DNA from: Fulvitalea axinellae
Lineage (GTDB): Bacteria; Bacteroidota; Bacteroidia; Cytophagales; Cyclobacteriaceae
Assembly: GCF_036492835.1 (NCBI RefSeq)
Contig: NZ_AP025317.1
Location: forward strand, 124,001-188,000
DNA length: 64,000 bases
Reading direction: 5' to 3'
Part shown: positions 54,094 to 63,327 of the stretch, one piece after another
Numbering within the stretch: the stretch's first letter is position 1
Layout of the letters: the number at the start of each line of letters is the position of its first letter
Program-made: the position numbers and the translations under genes
Notes under the pieces: model-generated
What the model saw: the letters and a program-made list of their open reading frames with translations, nothing else
The model's database searches: none
What the model was told of the DNA's origin: nothing

Positions 54094-54240
54094 GGAATCA
54101 ACGAATTGATATTATATCAAAGTTAATATTATTTGAACCGCATCAATAAATTACAACAAAAATTAAAGTCACATATATTATATTAGCATTTGTTTTTATG
54201 TTGTAAGCTACAATTAAAATTCGCGCAAACATTTCTTCAC

Positions 54241-54257
54241 TCCATATAGTATATGGA
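54241..54257. promoter_or_regulatory. 17-bp perfect palindrome
   Basis: TCCATATA G TATATGGA is an exact dyad with a single central base, of operator-like form, between two divergent genes. Confidence 0.4.
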
Positions 54258-54444
54258 AAAATAATTATTCCAAGATCGCAGTTACTTGTTGTTTTTTTAT
54301 ATTAAAAAATATAATATTTTAAATTTTATTTATACAACAACTGGTTTTAAAAGATGAAAAACCAACTATTGTAAGATATTATTTTATTTATTTGAATCTT
54401 ATTACAACGAAGTTTCGATCAATTGGTCGTGACATTATTTGCTA

Positions 54445-54470
54445 GACCACATTTAATACGACCACATTTA
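54445..54470 (+). promoter_or_regulatory. Two direct repeats GACCACATTTA
   Basis: The 11-base sequence GACCACATTTA occurs at 54445-54455 and 54460-54470, 15 bases apart, just 23 bases before the ATG of the STAS-like gene. They could be binding sites for a regulator or the result of a short duplication. Confidence 0.35.
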
Positions 54471-54492
54471 TTTCAGATTTTTTGGAATCATT

Positions 54493-54891
54493 ATGGATAT
54501 TTTCAATTTAAAATACAACAAAAATGAATTCTTGTACCTCGGATTTTTCAATTCGAGTACAGATGAAGAGTTTTATTCGATTCACAGAGAATTAGTGAAT
54601 CTCCAGAAAACATCTAAAATCAAACACCGTCTCCTTGTGAATACTGTAGGAATAGGGGTTTTGTCATTATCACGTCAAAAAATGATAACCGACGAACTCA
54701 TTCCACTTATGTCAGAACAAGCCGGGAGACAGATGCATGTAGCCTTAGTAACGGGGGATGATGTGTTTGCTAGCTTCGCAACAAAAAATATAGGCCAAAA
54801 GCTCAAGAAAACGTCAAAAGTCAAACTATTCAACAAAGAAACCGAGGCCGAATCATGGTTACTTGGACTAGAAGAAGTTCAAACGACATAA
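54493..54891 (+). CDS. STAS/SpoIIAA-like small protein
   Basis: A 132-residue cytoplasmic protein. The pattern NEFLYLGFFNSSTDEEFYSIHRELVNLQKTSKIKHRLLVNTVGIGVLSLSRQKMITDELIPLMSEQAG suggests alternating strands and helices like the SpoIIAA-like (STAS-related) fold common in Bacteroidota. No conserved serine phosphorylation site can be named with confidence. Function is unknown; such proteins may act in stress or signalling pathways. It appears to be a single gene with no close partner. Confidence 0.55.
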   Translation: MDIFNLKYNKNEFLYLGFFNSSTDEEFYSIHRELVNLQKTSKIKHRLLVNTVGIGVLSLSRQKMITDELIPLMSEQAGRQMHVALVTGDDVFASFATKNIGQKLKKTSKVKLFNKETEAESWLLGLEEVQTT

Positions 54892-54963
54892 TTCATTCCC
54901 TTAGGACAAAACCATTCACAATGCGGGACAATTTCGCCTTGTGAATGGTACTTTATTTATCCC

Positions 54964-56427
54964 CTAATCCCCGACCTTCAAATACCACATCTTTTCATTT
55001 ATATCGTCGTCAAGCCAACCTTGTTGCCCAATCGCTTTTTTATAATTTTCCTCATTCGTAGCCATCTCTTCAGGAGGATATTGAAAACGCAACGGAATTG
55101 TACGCTGCACGGCCCTTTCCCCAATAGGAAAATTAGGAAAACCCGTCCTTCTATGGTCAAACCACCCTTCGGCACCAGTCAGCCACAAGGATAGCCATTT
55201 TTGAATAATTAGTTGTTCAAAACTTGCGTTGTAAGCAATTTCTGCGCTCTTAAAAAACTTTTCTTCCGCCTCGACTCCATATTGTCGCATAGACGCTCTT
55301 ATTCCTTTATAATAAAGGCTTTCATCCGTATTCCCAGGCACTTTTACCCCTAGCCGTTGTACCGCCTCAGCTAAATTGAAATATACTTCACAGCAATTGA
55401 TCATCATAGCCTCTACGTGTGAATGGCTTTCTTCTAAATACACATCCGAAAGAGATGATATATAGTCTTCCCCCCCATTATATTCATATGGATTAGGAAT
55501 GGCGTGGGGAACGCCCACATACATGTTTTTGTCAATCCATCTTTCACTTGCTATCCACGCATTTACGGGACTTAGCCAAGCTTCCAGCCGGGGATCATCT
55601 TGACGGAGAAGCAGATCAACAAAAATCTTACTGGGCCGGTACCTGTTCATTAACCACCGCTTGTTATAAAAAATCCAAGAGTATTCATCCAACGTTCCTA
55701 CGTACGGAAGCGAGGCGTTGTCATTATTATTCAATATCAAAGGATAGACATCTGGCTGGTCCATCATCGATTGAATATCCTCCCGCACCGATACTTTTCC
55801 CGACATACGTATAAGCATCCTTAAGCGTAAAGAATTCGCAAACTTACGCCAAGCCAGCGCGTTGCCATGATACAATATATCTCCGGATTCAGGCAATTCA
55901 CCAGGCTTCGACAACATGTTATTGGCTAGAGTCAAATCCGCCATTATATTTTTGTAAATATCTTCTTGGCTATCATACTGAGGGTAAATAATATCCTCAT
56001 CCTTGGACAGTAACGCCTCGGAATACGGTATATCCCCATAAAGGTCCGTCAGGTATGAAAAATTAAATGATTTAATAATCAATCCAATCGCATGCAGATG
56101 ACTTAAGTCCTTTCGCCCCTCAGTCATATCCAGCAAATTTTGGTTGTTAGAAAGTGCCTTAAACTGATCTCTCCAACTAACTCCAGTCCAATTGAACAAG
56201 TCATCCGTCTCATTTCTGATTTTAGTAAAATAGCGGGAGGCAGAGACGGATGGGCCAATCGTAGACGCCTCCTGATAGCTGTAAGCGGTCTGAATGATCA
56301 CATCGGCAAGTATATCCTCAGGCGGAACCGTTGTCGGATCATTCGGGTTGTCGTTAATTTTCTCAAAACCAGAGGTACAAGCGACAACGAGAAACAGGAC
56401 GATGAATCTTGGTGATATCCCTTTCAT
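54964..56427 (-). CDS. SusD/RagB-family outer-membrane lipoprotein
   Basis: A 487-residue lipoprotein: MKGISPRFIVLFLVVAC is the signal with lipobox, followed by the usual FEKINDNPNDPTTVPPEDIL. Helical TPR-like pairs (SYLTDLYGDIPYSEAL, ALAWRKFANSLRLRMLIRMSG) and EQLIIQKWLSLWLTGAEGWFDHRRTGFP place it in the SusD-like_2 group. SusD proteins form the lid over a SusC barrel and bind the ligand at the cell surface. Its partner lies directly upstream (14-bp gap). The substrate is unknown and no hydrolase accompanies the pair. Confidence 0.93.
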   Translation of the reverse strand: MKGISPRFIVLFLVVACTSGFEKINDNPNDPTTVPPEDILADVIIQTAYSYQEASTIGPSVSASRYFTKIRNETDDLFNWTGVSWRDQFKALSNNQNLLDMTEGRKDLSHLHAIGLIIKSFNFSYLTDLYGDIPYSEALLSKDEDIIYPQYDSQEDIYKNIMADLTLANNMLSKPGELPESGDILYHGNALAWRKFANSLRLRMLIRMSGKVSVREDIQSMMDQPDVYPLILNNNDNASLPYVGTLDEYSWIFYNKRWLMNRYRPSKIFVDLLLRQDDPRLEAWLSPVNAWIASERWIDKNMYVGVPHAIPNPYEYNGGEDYISSLSDVYLEESHSHVEAMMINCCEVYFNLAEAVQRLGVKVPGNTDESLYYKGIRASMRQYGVEAEEKFFKSAEIAYNASFEQLIIQKWLSLWLTGAEGWFDHRRTGFPNFPIGERAVQRTIPLRFQYPPEEMATNEENYKKAIGQQGWLDDDINEKMWYLKVGD

Positions 56428-56441
56428 TCTTATTTCGCTAT

Positions 56442-59400
56442 TTACAATTCAAATGAAAGTTTAACTCCATAACTTCTAGTCGCAGGCAAAGCCCAAGCCC
56501 CAACTCCTTGACGGAAATTACCGTCAGCCGATACTTGTGTTTCAGGGTCATACCCTTGGTCATAATCTTTAAAAATAAAATCTTCGTTATCGTTATCATC
56601 GTCATAACCATACCAAGCCCATAAATCACGCCCTATAAACGATAAGCTAATATTACGAAATGGAAGCTTTTTAAACTTCCCAAAGGTATAGGTAAGCGTA
56701 GTTTCCCTAAGTTTTAAATAACTGGCCGAAAAAGTGGAAAACTCTTCAAAGTCCCAATATATGCTACCATAATAGTCTTCGGGATCAACTATCTTCTCAT
56801 TTCGCCTATACGAACCATCATCGTTTTTGATGTAACCGGGTATTATCATTCCGTCATTCCGAGAATTACCGTTACTATCCACCCATGCCAAACCTCCTGT
56901 AGCCCTATCGCGCCCTTTTTCCGTAACTTTCGTTCGTCCATCCGAAAGAAGGTTTTTTGCGGTATAAGCGTAAAATTCACCTCCTATTTTCCAATCAAAC
57001 AAAAAGTATAATCTTAGATTCTTAAACGTAAGCGCATTATGAATACCTACCATATAGTCAGGATTATAATTCCCTACGTTTTTCCAACGGTTATCACGAA
57101 TAGGATAGCCTTCCGAAGTCAATTCATATTCTCCTTTATATGGACCTGTCTCCACTTTTTTCCAGGTTCTTCTATCATACAGATCCCCCATTACTCCGCC
57201 TTCCACTACCTCTTCATAAATTCCGGAAGTAGAATTAATCCGGAAACGGCTGATTCCAGGATGAAGCTTAACTACCTTGTTCTCATTACAGGTAAAAGCA
57301 ATACCAGCCTGCCAATTCATTTTTCCAGTAAACGGTTCAGCATTTAAAGCTATTTCCCAGCCTTTATTAGTTATTTCTCCAGCATTGATTATTTTTCGAT
57401 CATACCCCGAGGCTATAGTCGTTGGAATCGACACTATCTGGTTTTTACTTTTACTATGATAATAAGTTATATCCAATCCGATTTTATCCTCCCAAAAACG
57501 CAAATCAGTCCCAAATTCCCACGTTTCTTTTTTCTCGTTCCTGAGGTTTTGATTTTTTAATGTAAAATCTGTGCTTGCCCTTTTTACTCCATCCCATTCG
57601 GCTCCATATCTATAAGCATTATATAACTGATAAGGCTCAGTATCGTTACCGACGGCCGCCCATCCAACCCTTAATTTCCCGAAGGATAAAGGACCTTTTC
57701 CGATTCTTAGTAAATCTGAAAATATCAAACTCATGGATGCGGAAGGGTATAGATATGAATTGCGGTCAGGAGGTAAAGTACTTGACCAATCATTTCGGAC
57801 AGATAGATCTAGATTTATCATATCTTTATACCCAATACGCCCCAACGCATATAGGCTGTTCACTCTTTTCTTGGTATTAAACCGCCGTTTTTGCAACGCT
57901 TCGGGAACAGCATTCTCCAAATTGAAAATTCCGGGCACCACTAGTCTATCAGTATAACGAAGCCTATTTTTAGAAATGCGGTCCATCCTATTGCCCCCAA
58001 CCGAAGCGGAAAAATCCAAACCATTGGCAAAGCCTTTGTCATAGGTTAGCAAAAAATCTGTATTCTGCTCAGTAAACGATATTTCCTCTACAGAAAACGC
58101 CCCAGTCTCGTATTCAGATGAACTAAAGGCATTTCGCCCTTCTCTCCGTTCGTCATAATAATCCAATCCACTTCGGACCTTTAAAGTAAAGCTAGTATTT
58201 AGTTTAAAAAGAACGGAGACATACCCGTTTAAACGATGCCTTCTGAATGCATTCGTATTTTCATAAGCCAAAAAATACGGATTGTCAACGCCATCGTTAA
58301 AATGAGAAAGTTGCTGTTTTCCCTCTTCCCCCGGCACCCAATAGCCCCTTAATTCTTTTATATTTATGTTTGGGGTTGTTCTGAAAACAGTTTGAGTTAC
58401 ATTATCTCCCGATTTAAAACTAGTAGGACGATTATCGCTATTGCTATTTACATAGTTGAAGTTTGTCCTTATGGATATTCGGTCATTCAGTGCGTACCCC
58501 GCATTAAGGCTTATCGTGTTTTTTCCTAAATCAGTATTCGGAGCTATGCCCTTATTGTCAATTCTAGTATACGAAACCCTATAATCACCGCCATCCATGT
58601 TTCCAAACAATGCGATATGGTTCGATAAGGTTTGGCCTATCCGATAAAAATCCTTATGCCTTGAAGGGTAGGACAACCAAGGCATTGGCAACGGTTCCCC
58701 GAATTCATTTTTAGGACTATTCCATTGTATTCTTTGTGAACCATCATCTAAACGAGGCCCCCAACTTGATGTCGATACCGTTTGAAACGTACCTTCCCTG
58801 TCTCCAGCTCCAAACGTATTCTGAAAATCAGGAAAAAGGGTTGGTTTATCGAACATAGCGGTGGAACTAAAAACAATGCCTAAACCATCTTTTGCCTGCT
58901 GGCCATTTTTAGTCATTATCTGAATCACCCCGTTCCCCGCCCTTGAACCGTAAAGAGCTGTTGCGCTGGCGCCTTTCAATACGGAAAGACTTTCAATATC
59001 GTCAGGATTAATATCGATTATAGGATTCCCGAAATCGACAGAGGTGCTTGGAAACTGCGAGATATTTCGGTGATTGGACACAATCGGGATACCATCAATT
59101 ACGAATAATGGCTGATTGTTTCCTGTCAAAGACGATTGTCCCCTTATAGTTACCAAAACAGAGGAACCTGGATCTGGACTGGTATTTCTTACATTTACAC
59201 CCGCTACTTTGCCAGTCAAGCCATTTAATACGTGCACTACCTCATTTTCATTGATAAAGTTGCCTCCGAGTTGTGTCACTGAATATCCCAAACTTTTTTC
59301 TTGCCGGCTTATCCCCAATGCGGTAACCACTACCTCTGACAATTCTGTCACTTTAGGAGATAAGTCTACATCAATATTAGAACTATTTCCTATCAGATAT

Positions 59401-59936
59401 TTTTTCGAGATATACCCCATCGCTGAAAACCTTAATATCGAATCACCCGGTTTAAGCGCTAAAGTAAAATTGCCGTCAATTCCAGTAATAGTTCCGTTAC
59501 CGGACTCCTGTATCATGACGTATACTCCAGGAATAGTTTTACCTTTCTCATCCCGAACCTTTCCTGTAATAATCTCAGGAATTTTTTTTATTTCCCTTTT
59601 TATAACCACATGTTTGGAGCTTAGCATCACATGCCTCAGTCCCGTATTCTCCAATACTATTTCTAACGCCTCTTCTACTGTACGCGACGACTCCACAACA
59701 TTCCAATTCACGGAAATCTCACTCACCAAAGCCTCGTTATAACTTATACTTACCCCGTATCTATCCGAAATGCTATCAAAGACAGACCGTAAAGGAGTAT
59801 TGATTGTTTTATTGCTTTTTTGGCACATAACAGCGCTTGGAAGAGCAACTATCAAACATATGATAAGCAAGGCCACAAAACGGCTTACACCAGTAGAAAA
59901 TAATTGTGCCCGAAATGACTGAATTTGAACGTACAT
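56442..59936 (-). CDS. SusC/RagA-type TonB-linked barrel with STN domain
   Basis: A 1164-residue protein. The ATG at 59936 was chosen over a TTG eight codons upstream. A signal segment (ALLIICLIVALPSAVMCQ) precedes an STN domain (about 45-110, INTPLRSVFDSISDRYGVSISYN), a carboxypeptidase-like domain (about 128-205, ITGKVRDEKGKTIPGVYVMIQ), plug (VVVTALGISRQEKSLGYSVTQL, ... VLKGASATALYGSRAGNGVIQIMTKNG) and a large barrel ending SYGVKLSFEL. The STN domain is usually read by an anti-sigma factor (FecR type) to switch on the receptor's own operon. No FecR or ECF sigma gene is within the window. The plug and the SusD partner indicate uptake of an oligosaccharide or peptide. Confidence 0.95.
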   Translation of the reverse strand: MYVQIQSFRAQLFSTGVSRFVALLIICLIVALPSAVMCQKSNKTINTPLRSVFDSISDRYGVSISYNEALVSEISVNWNVVESSRTVEEALEIVLENTGLRHVMLSSKHVVIKREIKKIPEIITGKVRDEKGKTIPGVYVMIQESGNGTITGIDGNFTLALKPGDSILRFSAMGYISKKYLIGNSSNIDVDLSPKVTELSEVVVTALGISRQEKSLGYSVTQLGGNFINENEVVHVLNGLTGKVAGVNVRNTSPDPGSSVLVTIRGQSSLTGNNQPLFVIDGIPIVSNHRNISQFPSTSVDFGNPIIDINPDDIESLSVLKGASATALYGSRAGNGVIQIMTKNGQQAKDGLGIVFSSTAMFDKPTLFPDFQNTFGAGDREGTFQTVSTSSWGPRLDDGSQRIQWNSPKNEFGEPLPMPWLSYPSRHKDFYRIGQTLSNHIALFGNMDGGDYRVSYTRIDNKGIAPNTDLGKNTISLNAGYALNDRISIRTNFNYVNSNSDNRPTSFKSGDNVTQTVFRTTPNINIKELRGYWVPGEEGKQQLSHFNDGVDNPYFLAYENTNAFRRHRLNGYVSVLFKLNTSFTLKVRSGLDYYDERREGRNAFSSSEYETGAFSVEEISFTEQNTDFLLTYDKGFANGLDFSASVGGNRMDRISKNRLRYTDRLVVPGIFNLENAVPEALQKRRFNTKKRVNSLYALGRIGYKDMINLDLSVRNDWSSTLPPDRNSYLYPSASMSLIFSDLLRIGKGPLSFGKLRVGWAAVGNDTEPYQLYNAYRYGAEWDGVKRASTDFTLKNQNLRNEKKETWEFGTDLRFWEDKIGLDITYYHSKSKNQIVSIPTTIASGYDRKIINAGEITNKGWEIALNAEPFTGKMNWQAGIAFTCNENKVVKLHPGISRFRINSTSGIYEEVVEGGVMGDLYDRRTWKKVETGPYKGEYELTSEGYPIRDNRWKNVGNYNPDYMVGIHNALTFKNLRLYFLFDWKIGGEFYAYTAKNLLSDGRTKVTEKGRDRATGGLAWVDSNGNSRNDGMIIPGYIKNDDGSYRRNEKIVDPEDYYGSIYWDFEEFSTFSASYLKLRETTLTYTFGKFKKLPFRNISLSFIGRDLWAWYGYDDDNDNEDFIFKDYDQGYDPETQVSADGNFRQGVGAWALPATRSYGVKLSFEL

Positions 59937-60618
59937 AGAGGAAAATATAGACAGGCCCAATTAATAGCCAAAGATCTGCAGGAAACGCTCCAAAAGAACT
60001 TAAATTATACTAAACCAAGAATTACAACATAAACAAATAAGACGAAAAACAAGGCTAAACAAACAAAAATGGATTATTTAGCCACATTTTCAACCTTACT
60101 CTCGGTCGGCCAAAAGACTATAATTATAATATTCTACGATATAGAAACTAATGGGCTATTATGCAAAGAATATAATGCAATTATACATTAACATTACTCC
60201 AGTAAACTGGAAAATGTCACTTTTTAAACCAAAAATCACAAGAGAATTTTATTAATATTTGTAACGAATTCAAACCCGATTCCCCTAGCTAATTCATAAG
60301 ATCGATTCTGCATAGCACGAAAGAAAAAGCCTATATTCCGATAGATTTTTTGCAAAAAATTCTGTTTATATGAAGCCAAAACGGAACTGCCGTAAGTTTG
60401 TATTCTTTTCTATTTTAGAATACTCAACAGACAACAATTTAATTTCAGAACATAAATCAACTTTAAAACCAAATTGGCTATTATAACTTCTTCAAGACAC
60501 CTATAATAAACATATTTTCAGGCATTTATGATTTGACTCTATAACTACGATAAAATATCGGTGAGAAAGAATATTCCCCATCATAACATCCTTTACGCTA
60601 CTTCTAACCATTTCCTAC
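59937..60618. other. AT-rich divergent region between SusC and AraC genes
   Basis: 682 bp, very AT-rich, between the SusC gene (minus) and the AraC gene (plus). It should hold both promoters and possible AraC sites. TAAGTTTG at 60393-60400 fits the -7 consensus for the AraC gene but lacks a -33 partner. No other gene or structure was recognised. Confidence 0.4.
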
Positions 60619-61506
60619 ATGAAAGATTTTTTTAAATATTTGATACCAAATGAAGATGATATAGAATGGGGCCTTCATGTCAACGTGAGTGGTATTGCGG
60701 AGATTCCAAAGAATGTAGAATATCCGCCAAAAGGACACCCATCTGGGTATTTCTTCACTTGGCAAAGAGGACGGGTACTGGACGAATTTCAACTTATTTA
60801 TATAACCAAAGGTACGGGCGTATTGGAAACAGAGAGAGGTTCTTTTGACTTATGCCTCGGTTCCGTTTTTCTGCTTTTCCCGGGGGTATGGCATCGGTAT
60901 AGACCAAATCCGGAAACAGGCTGGGAAGAGCTTTATATCGGATTTAAAGGGGAAATGGCTGAGAAGGTTCTCGCAAAACATTTTCTTTCGCCAAATGATC
61001 CAGTTATTAATTGTGAGTTATCCGAACCGATTTTGGAACTGTTTCAAAAGGTTTTCGAATTGGTTAAATCAGAAAAACCCGGTTTCCAACAAATAGCTTC
61101 AGGATTAGTGATCAGCTTGATCGGAACACTGATCGCAATAAAAAAACAATCCGCCTTTACGGATAAACGAGCCGGAAGATTGGTTAGAAAAGCCCGCTTT
61201 TTTATTCGGCAAAACACTCATAGGGAAATCGACATGAAGGCATTTGCCGATGAAAACAACGTGTCTTATTCGTATTTCCGCCGTGTATTTAAAGGATATA
61301 CAGGCTCTTCGCCACATCAATATTATCTGCATTTAAAAATGCTTCGGGCAAAGGAACTCATTCTTACAACGGATAAAAGCGTAAAAGAAATCGCCTACGA
61401 ATTAGGCTTTAGCTCTTTGTTTTATTTTTCCCGTTTCTTTAAACAAAGGACGGGGCAAGTCCCCTCCGCACTTCGAAAAAACTATGTGAAAGCCCATGAA
61501 TTCTAA
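60619..61506 (+). CDS. AraC-family transcriptional regulator
   Basis: A 295-residue regulator with an N-terminal cupin (about 30-145, GVLETERGSFDLCLGSVFLLFPGVWHRYRP) and two helix-turn-helix motifs at the C-terminus (about 200-290: DMKAFADENNVSYSYFRRVFKGYTGSSPHQYY and SVKEIAYELGFSSLFYFSRFFKQRTGQVPSALRK). The cupin probably binds a sugar. It is divergent from one SusCD pair and convergent with the other, so it is a good candidate to control one or both; binding sites were not identified. Confidence 0.93.
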   Translation: MKDFFKYLIPNEDDIEWGLHVNVSGIAEIPKNVEYPPKGHPSGYFFTWQRGRVLDEFQLIYITKGTGVLETERGSFDLCLGSVFLLFPGVWHRYRPNPETGWEELYIGFKGEMAEKVLAKHFLSPNDPVINCELSEPILELFQKVFELVKSEKPGFQQIASGLVISLIGTLIAIKKQSAFTDKRAGRLVRKARFFIRQNTHREIDMKAFADENNVSYSYFRRVFKGYTGSSPHQYYLHLKMLRAKELILTTDKSVKEIAYELGFSSLFYFSRFFKQRTGQVPSALRKNYVKAHEF

Positions 61507-61526
61507 CGGAAATCACATTTCAAAGA

Positions 61527-61556
61527 AAAAGGCGAGCCTATGTGGACTCGCCTTTT
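61527..61556. terminator. Terminator between AraC gene and SusD gene
   Basis: A 10-bp stem (AAAAGGCGAG/CTCGCCTTTT) with a 10-base loop lies between convergent genes, with T-tracts on both strands. Confidence 0.85.
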
Positions 61557-61580
61557 AATCTAATACCTATTTTATGAATA

Positions 61581-63314
61581 CTATAAAGTCGGGTCAAAAT
61601 CTCCACCCCAATCCTTATTTTGTTTCAAATTCGGATTCTTATCCAAATCATCAAGGGAGATTGGGAAGAAATAATATGTATCTGGCATATACATTGTTAA
61701 TTTCTGTATACCGCCCCCTTCTGTCTGAATATCCTTCTCAATAAGCCTTGAAACTTTATAAGTGAAGTCTTCCGGAAGATAGCCGTAAACCTTTGCCTTA
61801 TCTACGTCCACCTCACCATTCAGCTTGGCTTCGAGCCCAAATTTCATTATGCCATTTAATGTATTTAGCCTTCTGTGTCTACGAAGATCCCAAAAGCGCT
61901 TTCCTTCGAACGTAAATTCAATATACCGCTCATGCAACAAGGCTTCACGTATTTCGTCTTTGCCCATTCCATTTTTCAAACCGTACATTCCGTCAGGGCC
62001 TTCTTCTACCCCCGCACGCTTTCTAATCTTCTTCAATATTTCTAAAGCCTCTCCCTGAAGCCCTTTTTCGTTCGCCGCTTCAGCGTAGTTCATAAGAACT
62101 TCGGCAAATCGGATTTCCAACCAATCGACTTCATTTAAACTAACCTCGGCTTGGGGAAGCGAAACTTGAATCCCTTTCTTGGAATAAAAACCTGTTCTGT
62201 AATAGCCTTGGGTTTTTCCAAAACCATCTTCCGTTGTACCTAGCTCAATATCAGTATACTGACGTCTACCTGATTTTCCACTCAATTCATATATCGCGCC
62301 ATTATATACAATAGTAGAATAAAATCGGGGATCCCTGTTTTCCCAAAAACGCTGCTCATCAAAAGCATAGGTCATGGACTCTCCAGGCTGTTTTCCATCT
62401 TTCATTGGGTATGCGTTCACAAGTCTCCAAATCGGCTGATCACCCCCGGTTCCGTTTTTAGATTCAGTGATAGGGCGCACACTATGTTCCTTACGCCCAT
62501 TAGTCCTGCCAGGATTTGTGAAAATAACGGGTAGAATAGCTTCTTTGTGGTTCTCAGTAAGAAAGATATCATTATAATTATCCAATAATCCATACCCTAA
62601 GGCTTCAAGGGTTTCCTTAGCGTTTTTATTGGCCGTATAAGCTTCGTCCCAATATTCATTATCATATGGATTCGACGGGTTAAACTGAGGACTGGCTTTA
62701 TAAAGCAATACACGCCCTTTGAAAGCTAAAGCAATCGATTTGCTTATACGCCCATAGTTGTCTCCCTCAGATTTGTCTGGCAACGAGGCTATTGCCTCAT
62801 CCAAATCACTGACGATAAAATCAAAACACTCTTTTGTACTATTTCTAGTCACATTCAAGTCATCCTTCGTCGTTTGGGGTTTCTTAATTATCGGAACACC
62901 GCCGTAGTGGACAACCATCCTAAAATAATTCCAAGCTCTTAGAAAATACGCCTGGCCTTTTACATACTTCTTTTGCGAGTCACTAAGCGTTCCTTTTTCA
63001 ATTTCCTGAAACAAGAGGTTGATCTTATAGATCTCTTCATAATTCCAGGGTTTCATATGCTTGCTTGACGGTGTTATATAACTTTGATCGTAAAGCCCAC
63101 CACTTTCATCAGCTAAATTTCCAGAATTAACCGGCCACGATTCAAAAGTATCTCTGTACAAATAAGCGATATACGCATCAACCAACTTGATATCATTCCA
63201 TACCTCTTCAGGGTTATAGGAATTGGTATCCTTTTCATTAAGGAAATCATCGTTGCAAGCCCCTAACAGCATACTAGCTAAAGCTAATAATGGGATATAT
63301 TTTCTTATTTTCAT
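61581..63314 (-). CDS. SusD/RagB-family outer-membrane lipoprotein (second pair)
   Basis: A 577-residue lipoprotein with lipobox (LLALASMLLGAC) and the SusD opening NDDFLNEKDTNSYNPEEVWNDIKLVDAYIAYLYRDTF. Family landmarks are GQAYFLRAWNYFRMVVHYGGVPIIKKP, RISKSIALAFKGRVLLYKASPQFNP, and LLHERYIEFTFEGKRFWDLRRHRRL. It is longer than the other SusD protein and belongs to the main RagB/SusD group. The SusC partner ends 13 bp upstream. Ligand unknown. Confidence 0.95.
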   Translation of the reverse strand: MKIRKYIPLLALASMLLGACNDDFLNEKDTNSYNPEEVWNDIKLVDAYIAYLYRDTFESWPVNSGNLADESGGLYDQSYITPSSKHMKPWNYEEIYKINLLFQEIEKGTLSDSQKKYVKGQAYFLRAWNYFRMVVHYGGVPIIKKPQTTKDDLNVTRNSTKECFDFIVSDLDEAIASLPDKSEGDNYGRISKSIALAFKGRVLLYKASPQFNPSNPYDNEYWDEAYTANKNAKETLEALGYGLLDNYNDIFLTENHKEAILPVIFTNPGRTNGRKEHSVRPITESKNGTGGDQPIWRLVNAYPMKDGKQPGESMTYAFDEQRFWENRDPRFYSTIVYNGAIYELSGKSGRRQYTDIELGTTEDGFGKTQGYYRTGFYSKKGIQVSLPQAEVSLNEVDWLEIRFAEVLMNYAEAANEKGLQGEALEILKKIRKRAGVEEGPDGMYGLKNGMGKDEIREALLHERYIEFTFEGKRFWDLRRHRRLNTLNGIMKFGLEAKLNGEVDVDKAKVYGYLPEDFTYKVSRLIEKDIQTEGGGIQKLTMYMPDTYYFFPISLDDLDKNPNLKQNKDWGGDFDPTL

Positions 63315-63327
63315 TTCGATTTTCCTT

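Larger units (their letters stand above)
54094..54492. other. AT-rich divergent region with palindrome and direct repeats
   Basis: 399 bp between divergent genes. It holds a 17-bp palindrome (54241-54257) and two direct repeats (54445 and 54460), listed separately, plus an imperfect hairpin near 54332-54366. No promoter with both elements was recognised. Confidence 0.45.
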
